Part shown: positions 38,330 to 47,098 of the stretch, piece by piece
How positions within the stretch are numbered: position 1 is the first letter of the stretch
Layout of the letters: the number at the start of each line of letters is the position of its first letter
Assembly (NCBI RefSeq): GCF_017306545.1
Contig: NZ_JAFKID010000016.1
Span: 115,613-179,612, forward strand
Direction: 5' to 3'
Source of the DNA: Mesorhizobium sp.
GTDB taxonomy: Bacteria > Pseudomonadota > Alphaproteobacteria > Rhizobiales > Rhizobiaceae
Length of the DNA stretch: 64,000 bases
The notes under the pieces: generated by a model
The model's database searches: none
What the model saw: the letters and a program-made list of their open reading frames with translations, nothing else
Told to the model about the DNA's origin: nothing
Program-made: the position numbers and the translations under genes

Positions 38330-39946
38330 TTAGCCATTGTCCTCCAGCACCATCTCGGCTCCCTTCCAGCCTACCATGATGGTCGGGGCGTTGGTGTTGC
38401 CGGTGATGTTTCCGGGAAATACCGAGGCGTCGATGACGCGCAGGCCTTCGAGCCCATGCACGCGCAGGCGCGCATCCACCACCGCGCGTGCGGCGTCCGG
38501 TCCCATGCGGCAGGTCGAGACCGGATGGTAGACCGTGCCGGACCGCTTCCTGAAATCCTGAATCAAATCGTCGTCCGAAGTCACTGACGGACCGGGCAGA
38601 ATTTCCTCCACGATATATTCGGCCATGGCCGGCATGGATGCGATCTTGCGGACGAATTTGACCGCCGCCAGCATCTCCTCGACGTCGGAATTGGTGGAGA
38701 GCGCATTGGCGACGATTTTGGGATAGTCGCGCGGGTTGTTGGTGCGGATCATGATCTCGCCGCGGCTTGAGGGCCGGCAGTTGGACAGGCCGATGGAGAA
38801 GCCGGGCCACGGATCGGGCGTCAGGATCGGCCGCTCGCCGCTTTTCGGGATGACGGTCGAGAAGGCCTGGAAATAGAGCTGCATGTTCGGCCGCGCCTGG
38901 CCGGGATCGGTGCGGAAAAAGCCGCCGGCATTGTTCATCGACAGCGACAGCGGGCCGGAACGGAGCAGAAGATATTGCGCGCCGACCAGCGCCTTGCCCC
39001 ACCATGGGCGCAGGATCTGGTTCAGCGTCGCGGTGCGGCCCTTGAAGGTGTAGTTGATGCCGACATGGTCTTGCAGATTGGCGCCGACATTGGCGTTGGC
39101 GTGGACCACCGGAATGCCCAGCCCTTGCAGCAGCGCGCCAGGTCCGACGCCGGACAGTTGCAGGAGCTGCGGCGAGTTGATGGAACCGGCGGCAAGGATG
39201 ACCTCGCGGCCGGCGCGGGCGGCGTGCGTTTGGCCGTTCTGCTCGTATTCGATGCCGACGGCGCGCTTGCCTTCGAACAGAATCTTCGTCGCCAGCGCGT
39301 TCGTCTCGACGCGGACGTTTTGTCTCCGCATCGCCGGGCGCAGGAAGGCGCGTGCGGCCGACATGCGGCGGCCGCTTTTTGTGTTGATCTGGTAGATGCC
39401 GACGCCTTCCTGCGCGGCGCCGTTGAAGTCCGGGTTGAGTGGCAGGCCGGCCTGCTTTGCCGCCGCCAGATAGCGTTGCGACAAAGGATGGACGGCATTC
39501 TCGCAATGGGTGACGTGAACCGGCCCGCTGGCGCCGCGCCATGCGTCGGCGCCGGTCGCGTTGTCCTCGATCGCCTTGAAGGCCGGCAGTACATCGGCCC
39601 AGCCCCAGCCGCGATTGCCTTCCGCGGCCCAGTCGTCATAGTCCTCACGGGCGCCTCTGATCCACACCATCGCGTTGATCGAACTGGAGCCGCCCAGCAC
39701 CTTGCCGCGCGGCCAGTGGTCGGCGTTACCGGCCAGGCCGGGGTCCGGCTCGGTTTTGTAGTTCCAGTTGACGGCAGGATCGAAGAAGCATTTGCCGTAG
39801 CCGAGCGGCATCTGCACGTAGAAGCGGTGGTCGCTGCCGCCGGCCTCCAGCACCAGCACCGAGAAGCGGCCGGAAGCCGACAGGCGCTCGGCCAGCACCG
39901 AGCCGGCCGAGCCGGAGCCGACGACGATGAAATCATAGGTCTGCAT
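38330..39946 (-). CDS. GMC-family FAD oxidoreductase, choline dehydrogenase-like
   Basis: A 538-residue flavoenzyme. The ADP-binding N-terminus reads YDFIVVGSGSAGSVLAERLS. GMC signature 1 GKVLGGSSSINAMVWIRG (about 75-93), signature 2 GSINSPQLLQLSGVGP (about 255-270) and the catalytic His in VYHPVSTCRMGPD (about 465) are all present. The end PTIMVGWKGAEMV is typical. It oxidises an alcohol; choline itself is only one possibility. The ATG at 39946 begins the FAD motif. It is upstream of and co-oriented with the sugar-acid genes, with a repeat between. Confidence 0.92.
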   Translation of the reverse strand: MQTYDFIVVGSGSAGSVLAERLSASGRFSVLVLEAGGSDHRFYVQMPLGYGKCFFDPAVNWNYKTEPDPGLAGNADHWPRGKVLGGSSSINAMVWIRGAREDYDDWAAEGNRGWGWADVLPAFKAIEDNATGADAWRGASGPVHVTHCENAVHPLSQRYLAAAKQAGLPLNPDFNGAAQEGVGIYQINTKSGRRMSAARAFLRPAMRRQNVRVETNALATKILFEGKRAVGIEYEQNGQTHAARAGREVILAAGSINSPQLLQLSGVGPGALLQGLGIPVVHANANVGANLQDHVGINYTFKGRTATLNQILRPWWGKALVGAQYLLLRSGPLSLSMNNAGGFFRTDPGQARPNMQLYFQAFSTVIPKSGERPILTPDPWPGFSIGLSNCRPSSRGEIMIRTNNPRDYPKIVANALSTNSDVEEMLAAVKFVRKIASMPAMAEYIVEEILPGPSVTSDDDLIQDFRKRSGTVYHPVSTCRMGPDAARAVVDARLRVHGLEGLRVIDASVFPGNITGNTNAPTIMVGWKGAEMVLEDNG

Positions 39947-40117
39947 GGTCGCGCCAGCGGCTCCGGAAGTTTCGGCCAGCCTAGACAGGGCGCCAGGCGG
40001 CGTCACCGGCTGATGCGGCGCAGCTTGTGAAAAATACGACTGTCGGCACGACATCGCCTTCCGCGTCTTCCATACAGGCGCATCGCGTCGTGAAATCAGA
40101 ACCAAAGGAGCAAGACG

Positions 40118-40543
40118 ATGGATGGTCCCGACCAATCTTCGCCGCGCCGGCTAAAGGGGCGCTGCCTGTGCGGGGCGGTTCGTTATGAGGTCGCCGACGC
40201 TTTCCGTTACGCCGCCAATTGCCACTGTTCGCAGTGCCGCCGCACGACCGGCTCGGCCTTCAAACCGTTCGCCGGCATCGAACACGACAGGCTGGCCATC
40301 GTGACGGGCGAAGGGTCGATCCTGCGCTATGGCGGTGATGGCGCACATGACGTGCATTGCGGCCGGTGCGGCTCGCTGCTCTATTCGGTGGTGCGTGACG
40401 GCGCTTACGTTCACGTCGCCATGGGGACGCTGGCCGATGCTTCGGCGATCCGGCCGACGCATCACATCTTCGTCGGTTCGAAAGCGCCCTGGTTCTCCAT
40501 CACCGACGACCTGCCGCAGTTCCAGGAACATGCGTCCGGCTGA
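40118..40543 (+). CDS. GFA-family (glutathione-dependent formaldehyde-activating-like) zinc protein
   Basis: A 141-residue zinc protein: RCLCGAVRYEV gives the first CxC, CHCSQCRRTTGSAF the second Cys cluster, and HCGRCGSLLYS the third. These ligate one structural and one active zinc in GFA-fold proteins. S-(hydroxymethyl)glutathione synthase activity is known for only one branch; for this protein it is unproven. The ATG follows AAAGGAG. Confidence 0.88.
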   Translation: MDGPDQSSPRRLKGRCLCGAVRYEVADAFRYAANCHCSQCRRTTGSAFKPFAGIEHDRLAIVTGEGSILRYGGDGAHDVHCGRCGSLLYSVVRDGAYVHVAMGTLADASAIRPTHHIFVGSKAPWFSITDDLPQFQEHASG

Positions 40544-40619
40544 ACGCCGACACACGTCTCGTTGACGCCTCACTGTCGCAGGGCTACGGCATAAAGGCGA
40601 TCAGCAGGGGAGTCCGGGC

Positions 40620-41018
40620 ATGGTGCATTATGTGGACGGCACGAAGCCGCATGGCGAACTGACGCTTCGGACGCTGGCCATGCCCTCCGACGCTAATGCC
40701 GCCGGCGATATTTTTGGCGGCTGGGTGATGGCGCAGATGGACCTTGCCTGCGGCATCCGCGCCGCCGAGCGCGCGAAAGGGCGCGTGGTTACGGCGGCGG
40801 TGAAGGAAATGGCCTTCGCCAAGCCGATGAAGATCGGCGACACGCTGTGCATCTATTCCCACATCGCCCATGTCGGCCGCACTTCGATGGTGCTCAAGGT
40901 CGAGGCCTGGGCGCAGCGCTACCTTTCCGACCTTATGGAAAAGGTCACAGACGCCGATTTCGTCATGGTGGCGCTGGACAAGGACGGCAAGCCGACACCG
41001 GTGCCGCCGGAAAACTAA
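40620..41018 (+). CDS. Acyl-CoA thioesterase, YciA-like hotdog fold
   Basis: A 132-residue hotdog-fold thioesterase: MPSDANAAGDIFGGWVMAQMDLA carries the N/D-x-x-G-D-I-F-G-G-W motif typical of YciA and BACH. VTAAVKEMAFAKPMKIGDTL follows. It hydrolyses acyl-CoA to free acid and CoA. It lies 76 nt after the GFA gene in the same direction and converges on the HxlR gene with a 2-nt gap. Confidence 0.92.
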   Translation: MVHYVDGTKPHGELTLRTLAMPSDANAAGDIFGGWVMAQMDLACGIRAAERAKGRVVTAAVKEMAFAKPMKIGDTLCIYSHIAHVGRTSMVLKVEAWAQRYLSDLMEKVTDADFVMVALDKDGKPTPVPPEN

Positions 41019-41020
41019 GT

Positions 41021-41395
41021 CTATTCGGCCGCAATCGCGGAATCGAAGCGCGCCCGCGCCTCGTTGATGCGGGCGCTGTTGGCGATGGCCCATTCGGCGA
41101 GGCCCCGTACCGGTATTTCCAATTCGTGGCCCAGGTCTGTCAGTTCGTAGTCGACGCGCGGCGGGATGGTGGGGAAAACCGTGCGCGTGACGAAGCCGTC
41201 GCGCTCCAGCGTACGCAGCGTCACGGTCAGCATCTTTTGCGAGATGCCGCCGACGGCGGCGCGCAATTCGTTGAAGCGCATCGGGCCTTCGCCCAGCCTG
41301 CGAACCACCAGCAACGACCACTTGTCGCCGATGCGCTGGAGGATTTCGGAGACGGCGCGGCAGTCTTCGGTTGCGTGGAGGTGACCCGGTTTCAA
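41021..41395 (-). CDS. HxlR-family transcriptional regulator, TTG start
   Basis: A 124-residue winged-helix regulator: ILQRIGDKWSLLVVRRLGEGPMRFNEL, GGISQKMLTVTLRTLERDGFVTR and VDYELTDLGHEL are classic HxlR motifs, with a Cys at the usual position near the N-terminus (ATEDCRAV). The TTG at 41395 is chosen because AAGGAGG precedes it at ideal spacing. An ATG at 41434 would add 13 residues but has no ribosome-binding site. It is divergent from an FMN reductase gene, the common HxlR target arrangement. Confidence 0.88.
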   Translation of the reverse strand: MKPGHLHATEDCRAVSEILQRIGDKWSLLVVRRLGEGPMRFNELRAAVGGISQKMLTVTLRTLERDGFVTRTVFPTIPPRVDYELTDLGHELEIPVRGLAEWAIANSARINEARARFDSAIAAE

Positions 41396-41443
41396 AAAAG
41401 TGCCTCCTTGTTTTCTGTTGGGGCAGTCTCTCATATAGCGCAA

Positions 41444-41458
41444 GTATCCATCGGATAC
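41444..41458. promoter_or_regulatory. Candidate HxlR operator
   Basis: The perfect inverted repeat GTATCC-ATC-GGATAC sits midway between the divergent HxlR and FMN reductase genes, 25 nt before the ATG of the reductase. Symmetric sites in such gaps are usually bound by the dimeric regulator; binding is inferred. Confidence 0.5.
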
Positions 41459-41482
41459 CACGGTTTCAAAAGGAGAGCCCCA

Positions 41483-42088
41483 ATGTCCAAACCCAAGATC
41501 GCCATAGTCGTCGGTTCGACGCGCGCCGCCCGATTCGCCGACACGCCGGTCGAATGGATCGCGAAAATAGCGCGCCAGCACGCCGATATCGAGGTCGAGG
41601 TTGTCGACCTGCGCGATTTCCCCATGCCCTTCTTCGACGAGGTCGCCTCTTCCGCCTGGGTGCCGTCGCAGAACGAGGTGGCGCAGCGCTGGCAGAAGAC
41701 GGTCGCCGGCTTTGACGGGTTTATCTTCACCGCCGCCGAATACAATCACGCGCCGACCGGCGCACTGAAGAACGCGCTCGACTATGCTTCGACCGAATGG
41801 AACAAGAAGCCGGCCGGTTTCGTCGGCTACGGCGCCGTGGGCGGTGCCCGCGCGATCGAGCAGCTTCGCCAGATCGTCGTGGAATTGCAGATGGCGCCGG
41901 TGAAGTCCGCCGTCCACATCGCCTGGGCCGACTATCTTGCCGTCAAGCAGGGCGAGAGGAAGCTAGACGAGATCGAGCATCTCAACCAGGCGGCGCGTGG
42001 GCTGGTCAACGACGTCGTCTGGTGGGCGAAGGCGCTCAAGAAGGCGCGCGAGGCCGACGTGGTGGCGGCGGAAGCGGAAGCCGCCTGA
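41483..42088 (+). CDS. NADPH-dependent FMN reductase (flavodoxin-like fold)
   Basis: A 201-residue flavoprotein: KIAIVVGSTRAARFADTPVEWIA with the phosphate-binding loop GSTRxxR, FIFTAAEYNHAPTGALKNALDYAS with the N-H-x-P-x-x-L-K-N flavin signature, and KKPAGFVGYGAVGGARAIEQL. It reduces FMN, quinones or azo compounds using NADPH. The ATG has AGGAGA upstream. It is divergent from the HxlR gene, which probably represses it. Confidence 0.92.
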   Translation: MSKPKIAIVVGSTRAARFADTPVEWIAKIARQHADIEVEVVDLRDFPMPFFDEVASSAWVPSQNEVAQRWQKTVAGFDGFIFTAAEYNHAPTGALKNALDYASTEWNKKPAGFVGYGAVGGARAIEQLRQIVVELQMAPVKSAVHIAWADYLAVKQGERKLDEIEHLNQAARGLVNDVVWWAKALKKAREADVVAAEAEAA

Positions 42089-42114
42089 ACCGGCAAGCCG
42101 ATTCTGCGATGCGA

Positions 42115-42141
42115 AGGGGCAGCAGCGATGCTGCCCTTTTC
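42115..42141 (+). terminator. Terminator of the FMN reductase gene
   Basis: Stem GGGCAGCA/TGCTGCCC with loop GCGA, followed by TTTTC. Confidence 0.85.
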
Positions 42142-42167
42142 TGTGTGGCGGGATCGCCCGGCCGGAC

Positions 42168-43478
42168 CTACCGGACGATTTCGCGATGCGCGCCGGGCAG
42201 GCGGGCGGCGATGACCTTGTCGATGCGGCGGCCGTCCAGATCCACCACCTCGAAACGCCAGCCCTGCGCGTCCACCGTCTCGCCGGTGCCGGGCAGGTGG
42301 GCGAGGTGCGAAAGCACGTAGCCGGCCACCGTTTCGTAATCGCGGTTCTCGGGCAGGTCGACGCCCAGCAGGTCGGCCATTTCGTCGGCCGGCATGTAGC
42401 CGGCGAGCAGCCACGATCCGTCCTCGCGCTGCACGGCGCTGTCCTTCTCGTCGTCGGCGTCGAGGTCGGAGCGGAAGACGCCGGTGATCGCTTCGAGAAT
42501 GTCGGCCGGCGTGACGACGCCCTCGAAGTGGCCGTATTCGTCATGGACCAGCGCCATCGGCATGTCGGCTTCCTTGAGGCGGGCGAGCACGTCGAGCGCA
42601 TCGGCCTGGTCATGGACGATGGGGGCGGCGCGGACGTATTTGCCCACCTCCAGCGCCTTGCCGGCGAGCAGGGCGGCCAGCACGTCGCGGGTCTGGACGA
42701 CGCCGATCATGGCGTCGACGCCGTCGCCCGCCGGCAGGCGCGAATGCTGTGTTTCCATCAGCAATTTGCGGTTGGCGGCCTCGTCGGCTTGCAGGTTGAT
42801 CCAGTCGACGTCGGTGCGCGGCGTCATCACCGCGCGCACGGCGCGGTCGCCCAGCCGCATGACGCCGGCGATCATGCGCCGCTCGTCCGATTCGATGGTG
42901 CCGTGATGCTCGGCCTCGGCCACCAGCATCTTGATCTCGTCGTCGGTGACTTTTTCCTCGCTCTCGCCGCGCTGGCCGAGCAGCCATAGAACGAAGCGGC
43001 CGGAAAAATCGAGCAGGAAGACCAGCGGTGCCGCGATTTTTGCCAGAACGGCCATGAACGGCGCGGCTCGTGAGGCCACCTTCTCGGGATTGCGCAACGC
43101 GATCTGCTTGGGCACCAGTTCGCCGACGATGAGGGAGCCGTAGGTGATGAGCGCCACCACGATGCCGACGCCGAGCGGATGGGCGATGCTGTCGGCCACG
43201 CCTTGCGCCGCCAGGAATCCGGCCAGCCGCTCGCCCAGCGTGGCGCCGGAAAAGGCGCCGGACAGCACGCCGACCAGCGTGATGCCGATCTGCACGGAGG
43301 AGAGGAATTTTCCGGGATCGGCGCCGAGCGCCAGCGCCTTGGCCGCGCCGCCGACGCCACGGTCGATCATCGTCTTCAGCCGCGCCGGCCGAGACGAGAC
43401 GATGGCAAGTTCGGACATCGACAGAAGGCCGTTCACCAGGATGAGCACGACCACGATGGCGATTTCGACGTAGAGCAT
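42168..43478 (-). CDS. HlyC/CorC-family membrane protein (DUF21 plus CBS pair)
   Basis: A 436-residue inner-membrane protein: DUF21 domain with about four helices (1-180; NGLLSMSELAIVSSRPARLK is the family opening). A CBS pair follows (about 205-325; MTPRTDVDWINLQADE) and a C-terminal CorC_HlyC domain (about 345-430). Such proteins are linked to magnesium/cobalt efflux; older hemolysin names are misleading. It is convergent with the FMN reductase gene and separated by that gene's terminator. Confidence 0.92.
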   Translation of the reverse strand: MLYVEIAIVVVLILVNGLLSMSELAIVSSRPARLKTMIDRGVGGAAKALALGADPGKFLSSVQIGITLVGVLSGAFSGATLGERLAGFLAAQGVADSIAHPLGVGIVVALITYGSLIVGELVPKQIALRNPEKVASRAAPFMAVLAKIAAPLVFLLDFSGRFVLWLLGQRGESEEKVTDDEIKMLVAEAEHHGTIESDERRMIAGVMRLGDRAVRAVMTPRTDVDWINLQADEAANRKLLMETQHSRLPAGDGVDAMIGVVQTRDVLAALLAGKALEVGKYVRAAPIVHDQADALDVLARLKEADMPMALVHDEYGHFEGVVTPADILEAITGVFRSDLDADDEKDSAVQREDGSWLLAGYMPADEMADLLGVDLPENRDYETVAGYVLSHLAHLPGTGETVDAQGWRFEVVDLDGRRIDKVIAARLPGAHREIVR

Positions 43479-43544
43479 CGGCGCTCATTAGCATTCCGGA
43501 CGCCCGCCCGGAAGCGTGTCGGCGAGGTTTTCGAGACGCGTCGA

Positions 43545-44363
43545 TCAGCGGCAGGCGCGGTAGCCGTTGCGGCGGTTCTTCACGTCGAAATGGAAATGGT
43601 TGCGGTGGTCGTAATTGTAGCCGGGGCCGAGCACTGTGGTGAAATACTGGCAGCCGTCGGCGCGCACCGTGTTGAGGAAGCCGCGCGTGCGGAAGGCGAA
43701 CAGGCCGGGCTTGCGCACGTCGATCTCCTCGCCGTTGGAAAGCTCGATGCTCATGACGTCGAGCGCGTTGCCCTTGCCGTGCTCGGACAGGGTGCCTTCG
43801 CCGGCGATGTTGCGGCAGGAGTAGCTCGAACCCTGGCGGATCGCCTTGACGCCGGACCAATAGCGCCAGCGGGCGGCCGGCACCAATTCGCTTTTCGTCC
43901 AGGCGGCGAAGGTGGCGGCCATGTTGCAGGTCAGCGTCGCGGCGGGCTTCATCTGCACCGAGCCGATGGCCGAAACCCTGACGGGATGGTCGATGCCGCA
44001 CTGGCCTTCGTGGATCGGGTTCACTTCGCTGAAGACGACGCCGAGGCGCTTCAACTCGTTGCGGCAGTCGATTTCGTCCGCCGGCATCGGTTCTGGCCCG
44101 ACAGCCGGCTCATCGACGCGCGGATAGCCGACGGTCATGACCGGGCTGGAGATCGGCGGCGGCGCCATGACGGCCGCGGCGGAATAGGAGGGGACCGCCG
44201 CCGTCTGCGTGCCGGCGTCGACCTGGGGCTTGAGTTCGAGAACGCTGCTGGTGCAGGCGGAAAGCGAAACGATGGCGGCGGCTGAAAACAGCCTGCCTGT
44301 CCGGCGTGGATTGGATGGGCGGCGCCCGGCAGGCGCGGCGGCTGGATCAATCGCCATCGGCAT
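43545..44363 (-). CDS. Extensin-like-domain lipoprotein (copy 1)
   Basis: A 272-residue protein with a signal sequence and lipobox LSAC (Cys about 37). The C-terminal extensin-like domain (about 85-270) shows CRNELKRLGVVFSEV, CGIDHPVRVSAIGSV, LSEHGKGNALDVMSIELSNG and YDHRNHFHFDVK. The pair H-x6-D and H-F-H-x-D matches the zinc ligands of M15 D-Ala-D-Ala peptidases such as VanY, so a peptidoglycan peptidase role is plausible. A paralogue lies next to it at 44459-45397. Confidence 0.85.
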   Translation of the reverse strand: MPMAIDPAAAPAGRRPSNPRRTGRLFSAAAIVSLSACTSSVLELKPQVDAGTQTAAVPSYSAAAVMAPPPISSPVMTVGYPRVDEPAVGPEPMPADEIDCRNELKRLGVVFSEVNPIHEGQCGIDHPVRVSAIGSVQMKPAATLTCNMAATFAAWTKSELVPAARWRYWSGVKAIRQGSSYSCRNIAGEGTLSEHGKGNALDVMSIELSNGEEIDVRKPGLFAFRTRGFLNTVRADGCQYFTTVLGPGYNYDHRNHFHFDVKNRRNGYRACR

Positions 44364-44458
44364 GGTCCCGGTCCCTTGTCGGGCCGAGAGTAAGAGACAT
44401 CGGTAAAGGAAAGATCAGCGACGGCGTTCACCGCTGCGGCCGAATTGCGGCGAATCTC

Positions 44459-45397
44459 CTATTGGCAGAAAGTGCCGCCGTTGCGGCGCGGCTCGAGGTC
44501 CAGGTGGAAATGCTGCGCATGGTCGGCGTCGCTGCCGGGGCCGAGCACGGTCTTGAAGGGGCCGCAGGCCGCCTTTCGCACCGTATCGAGAAACTTCGCC
44601 TGCTTTTGCGGCGGAGCGGGACCGATCTCGACGCGGGTGCCGTCGGCGAGCGTGAAGGAAGCGATATCGAGCGCGTTGCCGAAAGCGTGTTCGGACAATT
44701 TCTGGCCGTTGTGGCGTGGGCGGCAGACGAAGGCCGAAGCTTGCCCGACCGATTCCAGCCCGCTGCCGAGTTCAGCCTTGGCCGCAGGGTCCACCACGTC
44801 GGCCAGGAAGCGGGCGGCCGCCTCGGCCATGGCGCAGTTCATCTCGGCGTCGGGGGCGAGCGCGACGGTGCCCAGTTTCTTGACGGCGATGGGATAGGGC
44901 ATCGAGCAACCGACGTCTGCGTCATGCTCCGCCTTGCGGTTCGTGAAGGCGACGCCGAGGGATTGCAGCCGGATGCGGCAGGCGATTTCCTCGGCCGGCA
45001 AAGGGGCGGCTGCGGTTTCGTCCGAGCGCGGATCGGGCTTGGGCTTCGGCTTCTCCGGTTCCTCGGCCTTCTCCTGCGCATCGGGCGGCGATTGCGGCTT
45101 TTCGGGTGGGGCAGGCGCGGTGGCGGGAGGCTCGGCCTTGTCGGTGCCGGGTGCCTCGGTCGGGCGAGGGGCCGGTACGGGTGCTTCAGCCGGCGGCGAA
45201 TCCGGCGCTTGCGGCTTGGCCGGCGCAGTTTCGCCCGACACGGCGTTGCCCGGTGCGGCTTCGCTGGACGTGGGCAAAGGCGCGGTTCGCGGCAGCTTCG
45301 GCGTCTTTGCCCAGGTATGGGCCCATGGCTGGCCGCCGGACCAGACGAATGCCGTGAAGGCCAGAGCGGCCATTGTTGCGAAACGGATATTCCTCAT
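44459..45397 (-). CDS. Extensin-like-domain secreted protein (copy 2)
   Basis: A 312-residue protein with a signal peptide (about 1-25), a Pro/Ala/Glu-rich linker (about 35-125) and the same extensin-like domain (about 128-312): CRIRLQSLGVAFTNRK, CSMPYPIAVKKLGTVAL, LSEHAFGNALDIASF, and DADHAQHFHLDLEPR. The linker could span periplasm or peptidoglycan. The M15-like H-x6-D and HFH motifs are kept. It is 95 nt upstream of copy 1 and co-oriented, suggesting tandem duplication. Confidence 0.85.
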   Translation of the reverse strand: MRNIRFATMAALAFTAFVWSGGQPWAHTWAKTPKLPRTAPLPTSSEAAPGNAVSGETAPAKPQAPDSPPAEAPVPAPRPTEAPGTDKAEPPATAPAPPEKPQSPPDAQEKAEEPEKPKPKPDPRSDETAAAPLPAEEIACRIRLQSLGVAFTNRKAEHDADVGCSMPYPIAVKKLGTVALAPDAEMNCAMAEAAARFLADVVDPAAKAELGSGLESVGQASAFVCRPRHNGQKLSEHAFGNALDIASFTLADGTRVEIGPAPPQKQAKFLDTVRKAACGPFKTVLGPGSDADHAQHFHLDLEPRRNGGTFCQ

Positions 45398-45472
45398 GCC
45401 GCCTAAACGGAAAGCGCCACCGCCGGTTGCTTGCAGCGCGGCCTTGGCCGATCAATCTCGGTTACGGTCCTG

Positions 45473-45898
45473 TCACGCGCCGATCGCTTCGAGCCCTTCT
45501 TCCAGCCAGTCGGCCAGCGTCGGCATGGCGAGCAGATATTTCGCCGTGTGGCGATAGGGCCGCTCACGGGCGTCGGCGACCGCTTCCGACCATTCCGAGG
45601 CGAGATAGTCGCCGCGCCCGATCCATACCAGCGCGACCAGTTCGGCTGCTTCGTCGACATTGAGGTCGCGGATCAGTTCGCGGAACTCCTGCGTGCTCAG
45701 GTCCTGGGAGCGCTCTTCGGCGAGCCCGTCGTGATGGTGCCTGTCGCGGCGGTCACCGTCGAATTCGACTTCATGCTCCGCGCCGTCGACATAATCCTCG
45801 TTGACCGCGGCGCTCAACGCCTTCGCCTTGAGGACGAACAGGCGCACGGTATCGGGGCCGATGGCGAGCGCCCATTCCTTGTCGCGATGCCGTTTCAC
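45473..45898 (-). CDS. DUF3775-like protein
   Basis: A 141-residue cytoplasmic protein. The C-terminal half (EFRELIRDLNVDEAAELVALVWIGRGD and YLLAMPTLADWLEEGL) is typical of DUF3775. A charged His/Asp/Arg-rich linker lies at about 48-62. The start is GTG 45898, with GGAGGAGGAG upstream on the minus strand. Function unknown. Confidence 0.8.
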   Translation of the reverse strand: MKRHRDKEWALAIGPDTVRLFVLKAKALSAAVNEDYVDGAEHEVEFDGDRRDRHHHDGLAEERSQDLSTQEFRELIRDLNVDEAAELVALVWIGRGDYLASEWSEAVADARERPYRHTAKYLLAMPTLADWLEEGLEAIGA

Positions 45899-46039
45899 CG
45901 TCGCTCCTCCTCCTCGTCATGATAGCGAATCGGTTCGCGCCGTCACCACTTGAAGTTCCCGGCGGCCGGGATAAGGGAGGCTTGCGGCGCCTCCGTGCCG
46001 CGATCCGGTCCCATTCCCTCAAGCCCCGCGGTTTTCCAG

Positions 46040-46390
46040 ATGGCCATGCTTCTTTCCCCCAAGGTCCTGCCCGTGCTGATGCTGGTCTGCTCCAACGTCT
46101 TCATGACGTTCGCCTGGTACGGGCACCTGAAATTCAAGGCGTCGCCGATCTGGATGGCGGTGATCGTCAGCTGGATGATCGCCTTCTTCGAATATTGGCT
46201 CGCGGTGCCGGCGAACCGCATCGGCAGCCAGGCCTATTCGGCAGCGGAACTGAAGACGATCCAAGAGGTGGTGACGCTCAGCGTCTTCGCCGTCTTTTCG
46301 GTCTTCTACCTGAAGGAAGCGCTGACCTGGAACCACGCCTTCGGTTTCGCGCTGATCGCGGCCGGCGCGGCCTTCATCTTCCGGGGGTGA
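46040..46390 (+). CDS. DUF486-family small membrane protein
   Basis: A 116-residue protein with four hydrophobic helices and the family motif FMTFAWYGHLK near residue 22 and VSWMIAFFEYWLAVPANRIG near 45-65. FSVFYLKEALTWNHAFGFALI lies near the end. It resembles small drug/metabolite-transporter-like proteins in topology. The ATG at 46040 or 46046 could be used. No ribosome-binding site stands out. Confidence 0.85.
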   Translation: MAMLLSPKVLPVLMLVCSNVFMTFAWYGHLKFKASPIWMAVIVSWMIAFFEYWLAVPANRIGSQAYSAAELKTIQEVVTLSVFAVFSVFYLKEALTWNHAFGFALIAAGAAFIFRG

Positions 46391-46461
46391 GTGCGCGGTT
46401 GTCCGGGATGAAATCCGGGCGGCGCGGCGTTAGTGTATCGGTGCCACAGGAGGACATTTCC

Positions 46462-46989
46462 ATGCACACGCGCCTGCTTTTTCTCGCAGCTGCGGCGGCC
46501 GTCGCCCTGCCGCTGCAAATCTCGCCCGCTGCTGCCGCCGACACCGGCGGCAGCAGCGCGCCGACCTGCCCGAAGGGCAAGGTCTACGACACCAAGCAAG
46601 GCAAATGCGTCGAGCCCAAGCAGGGTATGCTGGACGACGACAACATCTACGGGGCCGGACGGGCGCTGGCGCTTGCCGGCCGCTACGACGAGGCGATCGC
46701 GGTGCTGACGCTGGCCAAGGACAAGACCGACGCGCGCATCCTGACCTATCTCGGCTATGCGCATCGCAAATCGGGCCGCGTCGGCGTCGGGCTCGGCTAC
46801 TATCAGGAGGCTCTCTACAACGATCCGGGCTCGACGTTGACGCGCGAATATATGGGCGAGGCCTATCTGCAATTGGGCGACGTCGCCGGCGCGCGCCGGC
46901 AACTTGCCGAGATCGGCCAGCGCGCCGGGCCAGGATCGCGTGAATACGGCATGCTGGCCGAGCAGATCGAGCACTTCCTGCGCGGCTGA
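46462..46989 (+). CDS. Exported TPR-like protein
   Basis: A 175-residue protein with a signal peptide (about 1-25, ending AAAADT). A short Cys-containing segment follows (CPKGKVYDTKQGKCVEPK). Two or three TPR units follow: LAGRYDEAIAVLTLAKDK, YLGYAHRKSGRVGVGLGYYQEAL and YLQLGDVAGARRQLAEI. It is probably periplasmic and a protein-binding scaffold. AGGAGGA precedes the ATG. Confidence 0.82.
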   Translation: MHTRLLFLAAAAAVALPLQISPAAAADTGGSSAPTCPKGKVYDTKQGKCVEPKQGMLDDDNIYGAGRALALAGRYDEAIAVLTLAKDKTDARILTYLGYAHRKSGRVGVGLGYYQEALYNDPGSTLTREYMGEAYLQLGDVAGARRQLAEIGQRAGPGSREYGMLAEQIEHFLRG

Positions 46990-47033
46990 TCGGCCTTCCT
47001 GTGCTGATCCGGCGACGGAGCCGGATGGGGAAT

Positions 47034-47060
47034 GTGCGTTTTTGGACGTGAAAAACGCAC
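47034..47060 (+). terminator. Hairpin after the TPR gene
   Basis: GTGCGTTTTT and AAAAACGCAC pair across a 7-nt loop. It lies 45 nt beyond the TPR stop. It may end that transcript; the T-run is inside the stem, so the assignment is tentative. Confidence 0.45.
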
Positions 47061-47098
47061 AAGGCTTGCTATATTGACCTGATCCGAGGTGAGCGGTT

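Noticed and set aside
47042-47075. TTGGAC and TATATT as a greA promoter
   Set aside because: The spacer would be 22 bp, too long for a normal sigma-70 type promoter, and the first box is inside a hairpin.
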